From Streptomyces cirratus (lineage in GTDB: Bacteria > Actinomycetota > Actinomycetes > Streptomycetales > Streptomycetaceae): 64,000 nt of DNA. Each line of letters opens with the position of its first letter. The stretch's first letter is position 1. Where the stretch lies: assembly GCF_014650775.1 (NCBI RefSeq), contig NZ_BMVP01000002.1, forward strand, positions 744,001 through 808,000, read 5' to 3'. The notes below the pieces were generated by a model, which worked only from the letters and a program-made list of their open reading frames with translations, was not told the DNA's origin and did not search any database. Shown here in pieces: positions 8,781 through 18,659 of this stretch. A program made the translations under genes and the position numbers.

Positions 8781-11700
8781 ATGACCACCGGTATTCGGCA
8801 GGACCGAGACGGAGCGGCACAGCCGCCGCAGCGCTTCGTCATCAGCTTCGCGGGATTCAACCGCCCCTGGGCCGTGTGGATCGCGCACCGCCTGGAGGAG
8901 CACGGCCACCGCGTGGCCCTCCAGCGCTGGGACCCGCAGACCAGCCCGGGGGTCACCGAAGCCCTCGACGACCTGGCCCGGGCCGGGGGCAAGGTCCTCG
9001 TCGTCCTCAGCGAACGCTACTTCTCCGCCGGCACCCACACCGAGGAGGAGTGGAACGCGGCCCTGCGCACCGTCACCGAGCACCACCCCGACCGGTTCGC
9101 CGCCGTCTGCCTCACCGACGCCCCGCTGCCGAGCGCCGTGGCCGCCCTGGAGAAGACCGACCTGTGGGGGCTGGACGCCTACGAGGCCGAGTACCGGGTG
9201 CTGCGCCGGCTGGAGCTGCCCACCGACCGGATCGGCATCGAGAGCGGCCGCCGTGGGCCCCGCTTCCCCAACGACCCGCCCGAGATCTGGGGCCGGGTGC
9301 CGCGCCGCAACCCGCGCTTCACCGGCCGCAACGACGTCATCGGCCGCCTGCGCGCCGCCCTCACCGAAGCCCCGCCCGGGGCGTCGACCGTCACCCTGCT
9401 CGGCCTGTCCGGGGTGGGCAAGACGCAGGTGGCCACCGAGTACGCCTACCGGTTCGCCTCCGAGTACGACGTGGTGTGGTGGGTCCCGGCCGAGGACCGG
9501 CCGACCCTGCGCGAGCGGCTCGCCGACCTGGCGCCCGCGCTCGGCCTGCCCCGGGGCGCCGGCAGCTACGGCGAGCAGATCCGGGCGGTGCTGGAAGCGC
9601 TGCGGCGCGGGAACCCGTACTACCGCTGGCTGCTGGTCTTCGACGGCTGCGACAACCCCGACGACCTCACCGACCTGCTTCCCTCCGGGGCCGGAGACGT
9701 GATCATCACCTCCCGCAACCGCGAATGGGCGGCCCGCCACACCAGCCTCGTCGAAGTCCCGCTGTACGCGCGCCCCGAGTCGGTGACCTTCATCCGGCGC
9801 CGGGCCGGACGCCTCACCGCGGCCGAGGCCGACCAGCTCGCCGAGGCGCTGGAGGACTACCCGCTCGCCCTCGACCAGACCGCCGGCTGGCTCGCCGACT
9901 CACCGATCGGCGTCGGCGAGTACCTGCACCTGTTGCAGAGCCGGCTCGACTCCCACGAGGCCGTCACCCTCTCCGACGACTACCCGCTGCCCTTCCCCAC
10001 CGCCCTGGCCATACTCCTGAACAACGTACGGGAGAACTTCCCCGACGCACTCGCCCTGCTGAGGCTGTTCGTGTTCTTCGCCCCCGGCCGGGTCCCGCTG
10101 CGGCTGCTGAGCGAGTTCCCCGCGGACGACGTACCCGAGCAGCTCGCCGGGCTGATCAACGACCAGATCCGGTGGAACGCCGCCCTCAACAAACTCGTGC
10201 AGTTCTCCGTCGTCCGGCTGGAGTACTCCGACCTGGCCGTCGAGGAGGGCGGCGGCCTGGAGACCGTGCAACTGCACCGCATGGTCCACAACATCGTCCG
10301 CGGGGACCTCGGCGACGACGAAGCCGAGGAACTGTCCCGCGTCGTACGCCAGGTCCTCGCCGCCGCCGACCCGGGCCGTCCCTCCGACTCCCGCCTGTGG
10401 CCCCGCTACGCCGAACTCATCCCCCACCTGGAACCCGCCGGGGTCCTGCGCAGCTCCAACCCGCGCATCCAGAACTTCCTGCTGCACTGCATGCGCTACC
10501 TGCTGCGCGCCGGGGAGTACCGCACCTGCCTGCGGCTCGCCGAGGAGACCGACGGGATCTGGCGGACCATGCTCGGCGAGGACCACGACCAGGTCCGCGA
10601 GCTCAGCTACCACTACGGCAGCGCCCTGCGCATGCTCGGCCACTTCCGCCAGGCGGAGACCCTCGCCAGGGCCCGGGCGGAGCGACTCGTCGCCGAACGC
10701 GGCCCCCGCGACCTCGAATCGCTGCGCGCCACCAGCTCGTACGCCGGCGTCCTGCTCAACACCGCCAAGTTCGAGCAGGCCCGCGACCTGCTGGAACACG
10801 CCTTCACCAGCTACCGCGAACTGCTCGGCGAGGACGACGCCACCACCCTCGCCGCACAGAACAACGTCGCCGTCGCCCTGCGCCTCCTCGGGCGCTACCA
10901 GGAGGCCTACGACACCGACCTCGACACCCTGCGGCGCCGCGAACGGGTCCTGCGCGTACGGCACATCGCCACCCTGTCGTCCGGGATCGGCTGCGCGATG
11001 GGCCTGCGCCTGATGGGCCGCTACCGGGAGGCACTGGCCCGCCAGGAGCAAGGCCTCAAGGTCAACGCCCAGGTCCTGGGCACCAACCACCCGCAGACCC
11101 TGCGCGCCGAACACAACCTGGGCATGTGCCTGCGCCGCTCTGGCGACATCCCGGGCGCCGGGGCCCGGCTGCGCAGCGTGCTGGAACGCTCGACGCGGGT
11201 GTTCGGCGCGGAATTCCCCTGGACCCTGATGGTCGCCTCCGACTACGCCACCTACCTGCGCGAGTACGGCGACGTCGACGAGGCCCGCCGGATCTCGGAG
11301 GACGTCGTACGGGGCTACCAGTCGCAGCTGGGCCTGGCCCACCCGTACAGCATCGGCACCGTCGGCAACCTCGGGCTCGTCCTGAGGGCGCAGGGCGAGC
11401 GGGCGGAGGCGCTGAGCCTGGCGGAGCAGGCGCTGGTCGGGATGCGGGGCGCGCTGGGCGACCGGCACCCCTGGACGCTGGGCTGCGCGCTCAACGCCAC
11501 CGGCCACCGGAACATCACCGGGCGGCTGGAGGACGCGGTGGACCTCAGCCGGGAGACCCTGCGGGGGGCGGAACAGGTGCTGGGCCCGGACCACCCCATG
11601 ACGCTGAGCGCGCAGATCGCCCTGGCGGCGGACCTGAGGGCGGTACGCGAGGACGCGGAGGCGGCGAAGCACGAGGAAGCGGGCCTCAAGGCCCTCACCC

Positions 11701-11783
11701 GCACCCTGGGCGCCCAACACGTCCACACGGTCTCGGCCCGCCAGCAAACCCGCCCGTACTGGGACTTCGAACCCCAGCCGTAA
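8781..11783 (+). CDS. fxsT: TIR-NB-ARC-TPR protein of the FxSxx-COOH system
   Basis: A 1,000-aa protein from ATG 8781 with GGGAGA upstream. Residues ~17-150 form a TIR-type domain (FVISFAG, then VLVVLSERYF and a Glu-rich EEEW segment near the expected catalytic Glu). An NB-ARC ATPase follows, with Walker A GLSGVGKT at 208-215 and Walker B LLVFDGCD. From ~550 onward come repeated helical pairs containing the typical long-TPR phrases LG..HP.TL and N.LG..L. The architecture is that of the tetratricopeptide protein in FxSxx-COOH loci and of STAND-type immune sensors. TIR domains often cleave NAD, but the exact active-site residue cannot be confirmed by eye. It closes the cluster and is followed by a strong terminator. 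Confidence 0.88.
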   Translation: MTTGIRQDRDGAAQPPQRFVISFAGFNRPWAVWIAHRLEEHGHRVALQRWDPQTSPGVTEALDDLARAGGKVLVVLSERYFSAGTHTEEEWNAALRTVTEHHPDRFAAVCLTDAPLPSAVAALEKTDLWGLDAYEAEYRVLRRLELPTDRIGIESGRRGPRFPNDPPEIWGRVPRRNPRFTGRNDVIGRLRAALTEAPPGASTVTLLGLSGVGKTQVATEYAYRFASEYDVVWWVPAEDRPTLRERLADLAPALGLPRGAGSYGEQIRAVLEALRRGNPYYRWLLVFDGCDNPDDLTDLLPSGAGDVIITSRNREWAARHTSLVEVPLYARPESVTFIRRRAGRLTAAEADQLAEALEDYPLALDQTAGWLADSPIGVGEYLHLLQSRLDSHEAVTLSDDYPLPFPTALAILLNNVRENFPDALALLRLFVFFAPGRVPLRLLSEFPADDVPEQLAGLINDQIRWNAALNKLVQFSVVRLEYSDLAVEEGGGLETVQLHRMVHNIVRGDLGDDEAEELSRVVRQVLAAADPGRPSDSRLWPRYAELIPHLEPAGVLRSSNPRIQNFLLHCMRYLLRAGEYRTCLRLAEETDGIWRTMLGEDHDQVRELSYHYGSALRMLGHFRQAETLARARAERLVAERGPRDLESLRATSSYAGVLLNTAKFEQARDLLEHAFTSYRELLGEDDATTLAAQNNVAVALRLLGRYQEAYDTDLDTLRRRERVLRVRHIATLSSGIGCAMGLRLMGRYREALARQEQGLKVNAQVLGTNHPQTLRAEHNLGMCLRRSGDIPGAGARLRSVLERSTRVFGAEFPWTLMVASDYATYLREYGDVDEARRISEDVVRGYQSQLGLAHPYSIGTVGNLGLVLRAQGERAEALSLAEQALVGMRGALGDRHPWTLGCALNATGHRNITGRLEDAVDLSRETLRGAEQVLGPDHPMTLSAQIALAADLRAVREDAEAAKHEEAGLKALTRTLGAQHVHTVSARQQTRPYWDFEPQP

Positions 11784-11862
11784 CCCTGGCCGGGCCGCCC
11801 CGGCCCCGCGGGCCGTCCCAGCCCCGTCGGCGGGGCCGGACGTGGTCGGCGGAGCCGGAAAG

Positions 11863-11907
11863 GGCCGAAGGCCCGGCCCCCCCGGGTGGGGGGCCGGGCC
11901 TTCGGCC
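11863..11907. terminator. Perfect 20-bp-stem bidirectional terminator
   Basis: Arms at 11863-11882 and 11888-11907 are perfect reverse complements around a 5-base loop. It sits between the convergent ends of the TIR-NB-ARC-TPR gene and kgd, so it should stop transcription from both sides and insulates the accessory cluster from the core gene. Confidence 0.85.
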
Positions 11908-11926
11908 TTGGGGCCGGTCGGGGCGG

Positions 11927-14900
11927 TTACGCCTCGAAGACCTCGTTCAGCAGGAGCTGCTGCTCCGCCTGGTGGCGCTTCGCGGAGCCCACCGCCGGGG
12001 ACGAGCCGTGCGGGCGCGAGATGCGCCGCAGGCGTTCGCCCGCCGGGATGTCCGCGCCGACCGCCAGGTCGAGGTGGTCGATCAGGTTCAGCGCGATGAA
12101 CGGCCACGCACCCTGGTTCGCCGGCTCCTCCTGCGCCCAGATGTACTTCGCCGCGTTCGGGAACTTCGCGATCTCCGCCTGGAGCTCCGCACCCGGCAGC
12201 GGGTACAGCCGCTCGATGCGGATGATCGCCGTGTCCGTGATGCCGCGCTTCTCCCGCTCGGCCTCCAGGTCGTAGTAGACCTTGCCCGCGCAGAAGACGA
12301 CCTTGCGGACCGCGTTCGGGTCCACCGTGCTGTCGCCGATGACCGGACGGAACGAACCGCTCGTGAACTCCTCCGCCTTCGACGCCGCCGCCTTGAGACG
12401 CAGCATCGACTTCGGCGTGAAGACGATCAGCGGCTTGTGGTGCGGGTTGTGGACCTGCCAGCGCAGCAGGTGGAAGTAGTTCGACGGCAGGGTCGGCATC
12501 GCGACCGTCATGTTGTCCTGCGCGCACATCTGCAGGAAGCGCTCCGGGCGGGCGGACGAGTGGTCCGGGCCCTGGCCCTCGTAGCCGTGCGGGAGCAGGA
12601 GCGTGACGCCGGAGGTCTGGCCCCACTTCTGCTCGGCCGAGGAGATGAACTCGTCGACGACGGTCTGCGCGCCGTTGACGAAGTCACCGAACTGCGCCTC
12701 CCACAGGACGAGCGCGTCCGGACGGGCCAGCGAGTAGCCGTACTCGAAGCCCATGGCCGCGTACTCGGAGAGCAGCGAGTCGTAGACGTTGTAGCGGGCC
12801 TGGTCCTCCGACAGGTACTGCAGCGGGGTGTAGTCCTCGCCCGTCTCCCGGTCGATGAGGACCGCGTGGCGCTGGCCGAACGTGCCGCGGCGGGAGTCCT
12901 GGCCCGACAGGCGGACCGGGGTGCCCTCCATCAGCAGCGAACCGAAGGCGAGGGTCTCGCCCATGCCCCAGTCGATGGTGCCCTCGTCGATCATCGCCGC
13001 GCGGCGCTGGAGCTGCGGCAGCAGACGCGGGTGGACGGTGACGTTCTCCGGGATGTTGACCTGCGCCTCGGCGATCCGCTTGACGACCTCCTGGGAGACC
13101 GCGGTGTTCACCGGAACCGGGAACTGCTGCTGCGCGACCGGGGCCGGCGTGCCGATCGCGGGCTGCGTGGCGGCCTCGCGGACCTCCGCGAAGACCTTCT
13201 CCAGCTGGCCCTGGAAGTCCTGGAGCGCCTGCTCGGCCTCTTCCAGCGTGATGTCGCCGCGACCGATGAGGGACTCGGTGTACAGCTTGCGCACCGAACG
13301 CTTCTTGTCGATCAGGTCGTACATCAGCGGCTGCGTGAACGCCGGGTTGTCGGACTCGTTGTGGCCGCGACGGCGGTAGCAGATGAGGTCGATGACCACG
13401 TCCTTGTTGAACGCCTGACGGAACTCGAAGGCGAGCCGCGCGACGCGGACCACGGCCTCCGGGTCGTCACCGTTCACGTGGAAGATCGGCGCCTCGATCA
13501 TGCGGGCCACGTCGGTGGCGTACATGGACGAACGCGAGGACTCCGGGGCGGCGGTGAAGCCGACCTGGTTGTTGATGACGACGTGGACCGTGCCGCCGGT
13601 GCGGTAGCCGCGCAGCTGCGACATGTTCAGCGTCTCGGCGACGACGCCCTGGCCGGCGAAGGCCGCGTCGCCGTGCAGCGCCAGGGGCAGGACGGTGAAG
13701 TCCGTGCCGCCCTTGTTGATCACGTCCTGCTTGGCGCGGGCGACACCCTCCAGGACCGGGTCGACGGCCTCCAGGTGCGAGGGGTTCGCGACGAGCGAGA
13801 CCTTGATCTGCTCACCGTCCAGGCCCGTGAAGGTGCCCTCGGCGCCCAGGTGGTACTTGACGTCACCGGAGCCGTGCATCGACTTCGGGTCGAGGTTGCC
13901 CTCGAACTCGCGGAAGATCTGCGCGTAGGACTTGCCGACGATGTTCGCGAGGACGTTCAGACGGCCGCGGTGGGCCATGCCGATGACGACCTCTTCGAGG
14001 CGGGCCTCGGCGGCCGAGTCGATGACGGCGTCCAGCAGCGGGATGACGGACTCGCCGCCCTCCAGGGAGAAGCGCTTCTGGCCGACGTACTTCGTCTGCA
14101 GGAACGTCTCGAAAGCCTCCGCCGCGTTCAGGCGGCGCAGGATGCGCAGCTGCTCCTCGCGCTCCGGCTTGGAGTGCGGGCGCTCGATGCGGTCCTGGAT
14201 CCACTTGCGCTGCTTGGGGTCCTGGATGTGCATGAACTCGACGCCGGTGGTGCGGCAGTACGAGTCGCGCAGCACGCCGAGGATGTCGCGCAGCTTCATC
14301 ATCGACTTGCCGGAGAAGCCGCCGACCGCGAACTCGCGCTCCAGGTCCCACAGGGTGAGGCCGTGCTCGGTGATGTCGAGGTCGGGGTGCTTGCGCTGCT
14401 TGTACTCCAGCGGGTCGGTGTCGGCCATGACGTGGCCGCGGACCCGGTAGGAGTGGATCAGCTCGAAGACGCGGGCGGCCTTGGTGACGTCGTCGTCGTG
14501 GGAGGCGTCGATGTCCCGCAGCCAGCGGACCGGCTCGTAGGGGATGCGCAGCGCCTCGAAGACGTCGTCGTAGAAGCCGTTCTCGCCGAGCAGCAGGTTC
14601 GCGACGATGCGCAGGAACTCGCCGGAGGCCGCGCCCTGGATGACCCGGTGGTCGTAGGTCGAGGTCAGGGTCATGACCTTGGAGATGCCCAGCTTGTTCA
14701 GGGTGTCCTGCGAGGTGCCCTGGAACTCGGCGGGGTAGTCCATCGAGCCGACGCCCATGATGACCGACTGACCGGGCATCAGGCGCGGCACGGAGTGGAC
14801 GGTGCCCAGTCCGCCGGGGTTGGTCAGCGAGACGGTGACGCCGGTGAAGTCGTCCATCGTCAGCTTGCCGACGCGGGCGCGGCGGACGATGTCCTCGTAC

Positions 14901-15829
14901 GCCTGCCAGAACTCGAAGAAGTTGAGGGTCTCGGCCTTCTTGATGCCGGCGACGACGAGCTGCCGGTCGCCGTTGGCCTTCACCAGGTCGATCGCGAGGC
15001 CGAAGTTCACGTGCTCCGGCTTGACCAGGGTCGGCTTGCCGTCCTTCTCCGCGAAGGAGTAGTTCATGGACGGCATGGCCTTGATGGCCTGCACCATCGC
15101 GTAGCCGATGAGGTGGGTGAAGGAGATCTTCCCGCCCCGGGCGCGCTTGAGGTGGTTGTTGATGACGATGCGGTTGTCGAACAGCAGCTTCACCGGGACG
15201 GCGCGGACGGACGTGGCCGTCGGGACGTCGAGGGAGGCATTCATGTTCTTGGCGACGGCCGCAGCCGGACCGCGGAGCGTCACCAGCTCGGGCCCCGCGG
15301 GGGCCTCGGCGGTGGGCGCGGACTTCTGCGCGGCGACCGGAGCGGCGGCCTGAGGGGCGGGCTTCGCGGCCGGTGCGGCGGCCGGGGCCTGGGAGGTGAC
15401 AGTCACAGCAGGGGCACCAGAGGGGGTGGCAGGAGCAGGGGCAGGAGCTGACACGGGCGCGGCGGCGGCAGGGGCTCCGGTGGAGCCGGTGTTCGCCACG
15501 GGGGGTGCGGCGCTCGCCGCCCCCGTGGCGGCTGCGACGTCGGCCCGCGGGACCTCGGCGGGGACGGTGGCGGCGGCCTGTGCGGAGGCGCCGTCCGTCG
15601 TCGTGGACTTCTCGGGACCATCCGCCTTCACGGGAGCGGCAGCGCCCCCCGGCTTGTAGTCGGCGAAGAAGTCCCACCAGGCCCGGTCGACCGAGTTGGG
15701 GTCCTGGAGGTACTGCTGATAGATCTCGTCGACGAGCCACTCGTTGGCACCGAAGCCTGAGGCAGGGGTCTTCCCGCCCTCTGCTGCTTCGGTCGTGGTG
15801 CTCGGGTTACTGGGGGACTGTGGCGACAC
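11927..15829 (-). CDS. kgd: Multifunctional 2-oxoglutarate decarboxylase/dehydrogenase E1-E2
   Basis: GTG 15829 (GGAAGAGGG upstream) gives 1,300 aa beginning with the V/M-S-P-Q-S-P pattern usual in Streptomyces; a GTG at 15856 would add nine residues. The N-terminal ~45 residues are the E1 helix that packs on partners ([15 protein letters not shown]). A Pro/Ala-rich linker follows to about 165, then an E2 succinyltransferase domain ([12 protein letters not shown] holds the catalytic His), then a thiamine-diphosphate E1 with [22 protein letters not shown] and NNQVGFT. No lipoyl domain is present, as expected for actinobacterial Kgd, which borrows lipoyl groups from the pyruvate complex. It converts 2-oxoglutarate to succinyl-CoA, CO2 and carboligation products in the TCA cycle. 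Confidence 0.96.
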   Translation of the reverse strand: MSPQSPSNPSTTTEAAEGGKTPASGFGANEWLVDEIYQQYLQDPNSVDRAWWDFFADYKPGGAAAPVKADGPEKSTTTDGASAQAAATVPAEVPRADVAAATGAASAAPPVANTGSTGAPAAAAPVSAPAPAPATPSGAPAVTVTSQAPAAAPAAKPAPQAAAPVAAQKSAPTAEAPAGPELVTLRGPAAAVAKNMNASLDVPTATSVRAVPVKLLFDNRIVINNHLKRARGGKISFTHLIGYAMVQAIKAMPSMNYSFAEKDGKPTLVKPEHVNFGLAIDLVKANGDRQLVVAGIKKAETLNFFEFWQAYEDIVRRARVGKLTMDDFTGVTVSLTNPGGLGTVHSVPRLMPGQSVIMGVGSMDYPAEFQGTSQDTLNKLGISKVMTLTSTYDHRVIQGAASGEFLRIVANLLLGENGFYDDVFEALRIPYEPVRWLRDIDASHDDDVTKAARVFELIHSYRVRGHVMADTDPLEYKQRKHPDLDITEHGLTLWDLEREFAVGGFSGKSMMKLRDILGVLRDSYCRTTGVEFMHIQDPKQRKWIQDRIERPHSKPEREEQLRILRRLNAAEAFETFLQTKYVGQKRFSLEGGESVIPLLDAVIDSAAEARLEEVVIGMAHRGRLNVLANIVGKSYAQIFREFEGNLDPKSMHGSGDVKYHLGAEGTFTGLDGEQIKVSLVANPSHLEAVDPVLEGVARAKQDVINKGGTDFTVLPLALHGDAAFAGQGVVAETLNMSQLRGYRTGGTVHVVINNQVGFTAAPESSRSSMYATDVARMIEAPIFHVNGDDPEAVVRVARLAFEFRQAFNKDVVIDLICYRRRGHNESDNPAFTQPLMYDLIDKKRSVRKLYTESLIGRGDITLEEAEQALQDFQGQLEKVFAEVREAATQPAIGTPAPVAQQQFPVPVNTAVSQEVVKRIAEAQVNIPENVTVHPRLLPQLQRRAAMIDEGTIDWGMGETLAFGSLLMEGTPVRLSGQDSRRGTFGQRHAVLIDRETGEDYTPLQYLSEDQARYNVYDSLLSEYAAMGFEYGYSLARPDALVLWEAQFGDFVNGAQTVVDEFISSAEQKWGQTSGVTLLLPHGYEGQGPDHSSARPERFLQMCAQDNMTVAMPTLPSNYFHLLRWQVHNPHHKPLIVFTPKSMLRLKAAASKAEEFTSGSFRPVIGDSTVDPNAVRKVVFCAGKVYYDLEAEREKRGITDTAIIRIERLYPLPGAELQAEIAKFPNAAKYIWAQEEPANQGAWPFIALNLIDHLDLAVGADIPAGERLRRISRPHGSSPAVGSAKRHQAEQQLLLNEVFEA

Positions 15830-16088
15830 GGCGGCAACCGCCCTCTTCCGCTTCACAAGGTATGGACAGCGGGAATAAAGGCTACGCCTCCCGGACGGGG
15901 TGATGCAGGCCGGGCGGGACTTACGTCGCGCAGGTCACATCGAACGGCGGGTTTCACGGCCGGGAATGGCGGGAAACAAGCGTGGTTCGGGTAGGGGGCA
16001 CCGAGGTTGCGGCCCCCTTGGCTTCGCACCCCTTACGACCCCTGCCTGGTGTGGCCGAGATCATGTCTTCTCCCACTCGAACCCTACG

Positions 16089-17240
16089 TCAACGCGACGC
16101 CCGGGAGCTGCCCGGAAGCGTGACGAGGATGCGGCAGCCCCGTGACGATTCGGCCACGCGGATGTCCCCTCCGTGCAGGCCGACGGCCCAGCGGGCGATC
16201 GCCAGACCCAGCCCGGTACCGCCGTCGCCGCCGCCCGCGCTGCCCCGGTTGAACCGCTCGAAGACCCTGTGGCGTTCCTCTTCCGGGATTCCAGGGCCCT
16301 CGTCCCGGACCTCGACCACCAGGCTCCCGGGCGCGTCGCCGGGCCGGGCGCGGACCGTGACCCGCCCGTGCGGGGGGCTGTGCTTGACCGCGTTGTCGAT
16401 CAGGTTCGCCACCACCTGGTGCAGCCGCTCCGTGTCCGCGTACGCGGTCAGACCCGAGGGGTGCACGTCCAGGTGGAGGTGGACGTCGTTGCGGGTGTGG
16501 CCGCCCGAACCCGTGGCCAGCCCCGGCCGCCCGGCCGCCGCGAGCCCCGACTCCTTGAGGACCCCGGACAGGTACGGCCACACCTCGAAGCGGCGCGCCC
16601 GCAGCGGCACCACCCCGTTGTCCACCCGGGACAGGTCCAGCAGGGTCTCCACGAGCCGGCCCAGCCGCTCGGTCTGCTTGAGCGCCGTCCGCATGGTCTC
16701 CGGATCGGCCTGCGAGACCCCGTCGACCACGTTCTCCAGCACCGCGCGCAGCGCCGAGATCGGCGTGCGCAGCTCGTGCGAGACGTTGGCGACGAGTTCC
16801 TTGCGGTGGCGGTCCACCGCCTCCAGGTCGTCCGCCATCAGGTTGATCGTCGAGGCGAGGTCGCCCAGCTCGTCGCGGCGCCCGGCCCCGCGCACCCGGC
16901 GCGTGTAGTCACCGCGGGAGATCGCACCGGCGACCGTCGTCATGTCGTCCAGCGGCGCCGTCAGGCTGTGCGCGACGAACTGTGTGATCAGCATCGAGGC
17001 GATCACCGAGAACACGGTGATGAACCGCAGCTCCGTGTCGGTGCGCAGGGCCACCATCAGCAGCCCCGTCGTGATGAACACGGACACCACGACGAGCGAG
17101 CCCAGCTTCGTCTTGATCGAGAACGGCGAGAACGGCCGCAGCCCTCCGGCGCGGTCACCGGGGCGGTGTCCGGGCCGGTGCCCGGGGCGCTCCCCCGCTC
17201 CGCCGGTGCCGCGTCCCCGACCGGGGCGGGCGCCGCTCAC
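16089..17240 (-). CDS. HAMP-containing sensor histidine kinase
   Basis: GTG 17240 overlaps the response-regulator stop by GTGA and gives 383 aa. After a Gly/Arg/Pro-rich cytoplasmic start (1-45), two closely spaced hydrophobic helices (LVVVSVFITTGLLMVAL and FITVFSVIASMLITQF) enclose almost no extracellular loop. HAMP, then HisKA with the phospho-acceptor in VSHELRTP near residue 155, then HATPase_c with N box LIDNAVKHS, G1 DEGPGIP and G2 GGTGLGLAI. With so little outside the membrane it probably senses the membrane or an intracellular cue. The pair lies downstream of kgd's promoter end, as in other Streptomyces. Confidence 0.93.
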   Translation of the reverse strand: MSGARPGRGRGTGGAGERPGHRPGHRPGDRAGGLRPFSPFSIKTKLGSLVVVSVFITTGLLMVALRTDTELRFITVFSVIASMLITQFVAHSLTAPLDDMTTVAGAISRGDYTRRVRGAGRRDELGDLASTINLMADDLEAVDRHRKELVANVSHELRTPISALRAVLENVVDGVSQADPETMRTALKQTERLGRLVETLLDLSRVDNGVVPLRARRFEVWPYLSGVLKESGLAAAGRPGLATGSGGHTRNDVHLHLDVHPSGLTAYADTERLHQVVANLIDNAVKHSPPHGRVTVRARPGDAPGSLVVEVRDEGPGIPEEERHRVFERFNRGSAGGGDGGTGLGLAIARWAVGLHGGDIRVAESSRGCRILVTLPGSSRASR

Positions 17241-17977
17241 GCCTGGGCCGGGGTCTCCAGGGCGTACCCGACGCCGTGGACCGTACGGATCCGCTCGGCA
17301 CCGATCTTCCGGCGCAGCGCCTTGATGTGGCTGTCGACCGTACGCGTGCCCGACGCGTCCGCCCAGTCCCACACCTCGGCCAGCAGCTGCTCCCGGGACA
17401 GCACCGCGCGCGGCGTCCCGGCCAGGCACACCAGCAGGTCGAACTCGGTCGGCGTCAAGTGCACGTCCTCGGCCTGCACCCGCACCCGGCGCTGCGCGTG
17501 GTCGATCTCCAGGTCGCCCAGGCGCAGCGTCGCCCCGCGGGGGGCGGTCGCCGCCTGCGTGGCCCGCTCCACCCGCCGCAGCAGCACGTGGACCCGCGCG
17601 GCCAGCTCCCGCATCGAGAACGGCTTCGTCATGTAGTCGTCCGCGCCGACGCCCAGCCCGACCAGCATGTCGGTCTCGTCGTCCCGGGCGGTGAGCATCA
17701 GCACCGGCACCGGCCGCTGCGCCTGGACGCGGCGGCAGACCTCCAGCCCGTCGAAGCCGGGCAGCATGACGTCCAGCACCAGCAGCTCGGGCAGCCAGCT
17801 CTCGGCCGCCGCGACGGCGGCCGGCCCGTCGTACGCCGTCTGCACCTGGAATCCCTCGGCCCGCAGCCGGGCCGCGATGGCGTCGGCGATGGTGCGGTCG
17901 TCCTCGACCACGAGCACGCGCCGCTGGGCACCGGGGGTGGCCGCGGCGCCGCTGTGGGTGGTGTGTGTCTGTTCCAT
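17237..17977 (-). CDS. OmpR/PhoB-family response regulator
   Basis: 246 aa. The receiver domain (about 20-135) has the acidic pair VVEDDRT, phospho-acceptor Asp in LVLDVMLPGFDG and the switch Lys in MTKPFSM. The winged-helix DNA-binding domain (about 145-240) has LRLGDLEIDHAQR, LTPTEFDLLVCLA and VDSHIKALRRKIG. It overlaps and precedes its cognate kinase gene, so the two are one transcription unit. The first ~18 residues are a Thr/Gly/Ala-rich tail. Target genes cannot be inferred from the window. Confidence 0.95.
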   Translation of the reverse strand: MEQTHTTHSGAAATPGAQRRVLVVEDDRTIADAIAARLRAEGFQVQTAYDGPAAVAAAESWLPELLVLDVMLPGFDGLEVCRRVQAQRPVPVLMLTARDDETDMLVGLGVGADDYMTKPFSMRELAARVHVLLRRVERATQAATAPRGATLRLGDLEIDHAQRRVRVQAEDVHLTPTEFDLLVCLAGTPRAVLSREQLLAEVWDWADASGTRTVDSHIKALRRKIGAERIRTVHGVGYALETPAQA

Positions 17978-18092
17978 GTCCCGCCCCTGAAGATCCCGCG
18001 TGATGGGGTGCAGCGTAGAGGAGGCACCGTTCCGCGGCCATGTGGGGTTCCTACGGACCGCCGCGGGCGTCCGGAACCCGCCGCGCCCGACG

Positions 18093-18617
18093 TCAGCCTT
18101 CGAAGGGCGGCAGCGCGTCCAGCACCTTCGTCAGCGCGGGCGGGACCGAGCCGTCGTCGGTGACCAGCCTGAGCGTGCCGCGCACGAAGGTGTACGTGAA
18201 CCCGTCGAAGACCGTCCCGCCGCTCTTGGCGGGCCGGGGCGGGTGGGCGAAGTCGGCCTCCTGGACCGCCGTGCGCAGCCTGGTGAGCTGGGCCCCCGAG
18301 AGCCGGCCGGCGCCCTCCGGCTCGGCGCGCGCGCCCTGCCGGGTCCAGGCGCCGTCGGAGGTGACGGTCAGGGTGTGCGTCCGGCCGGCGAAGCCGCCGC
18401 TGCGGGTGACTGTGACCAGTCTCTCGGTGGCGGCGGGCGGCGGCGAGGGCGCACCCGACTCGGGGGAGGGCGCGCCGGGGCCGGGCGAGGGCAGACTCCC
18501 GGCGGCCGACGCCTCCGTGCTGAAAGTGACCAGGGAGTGGTCGGGCCGGGCCAGACCGCATCCGCCCAGGACCACCGCGCCCAGCAGTGCCGCCGCCATC
18601 GCCCGGAACGCTCGCAC
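18093..18617 (-). CDS. Putative secreted lipoprotein
   Basis: GTG 18617, five bases after GGAGGT, gives 174 aa. The signal peptide ends in a lipobox (AVVLGGC, Cys near residue 21), followed by a Ser/Pro/Gly-rich tether and a compact domain with VTVTRSGGFAG, TLTVTSDGAWTR and a C-terminal segment ending LDALPPFEG. The pattern resembles small Streptomyces surface lipoproteins of unknown function. The start codon is only 42 bases from that of the divergent glycosyltransferase, so the two share a compact promoter region. Confidence 0.8.
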   Translation of the reverse strand: MRAFRAMAAALLGAVVLGGCGLARPDHSLVTFSTEASAAGSLPSPGPGAPSPESGAPSPPPAATERLVTVTRSGGFAGRTHTLTVTSDGAWTRQGARAEPEGAGRLSGAQLTRLRTAVQEADFAHPPRPAKSGGTVFDGFTYTFVRGTLRLVTDDGSVPPALTKVLDALPPFEG

Positions 18618-18659
18618 AACCCACCTCCGCTGGAACGGGGGCCGACCCGAACCCCGAGT

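Noticed and set aside
8729..15451. 2,240-codon plus-strand frame across the TIR gene and kgd
   Set aside because: Runs through a terminator and antisense to kgd; composition is Arg/Pro/Gly-rich without domains.
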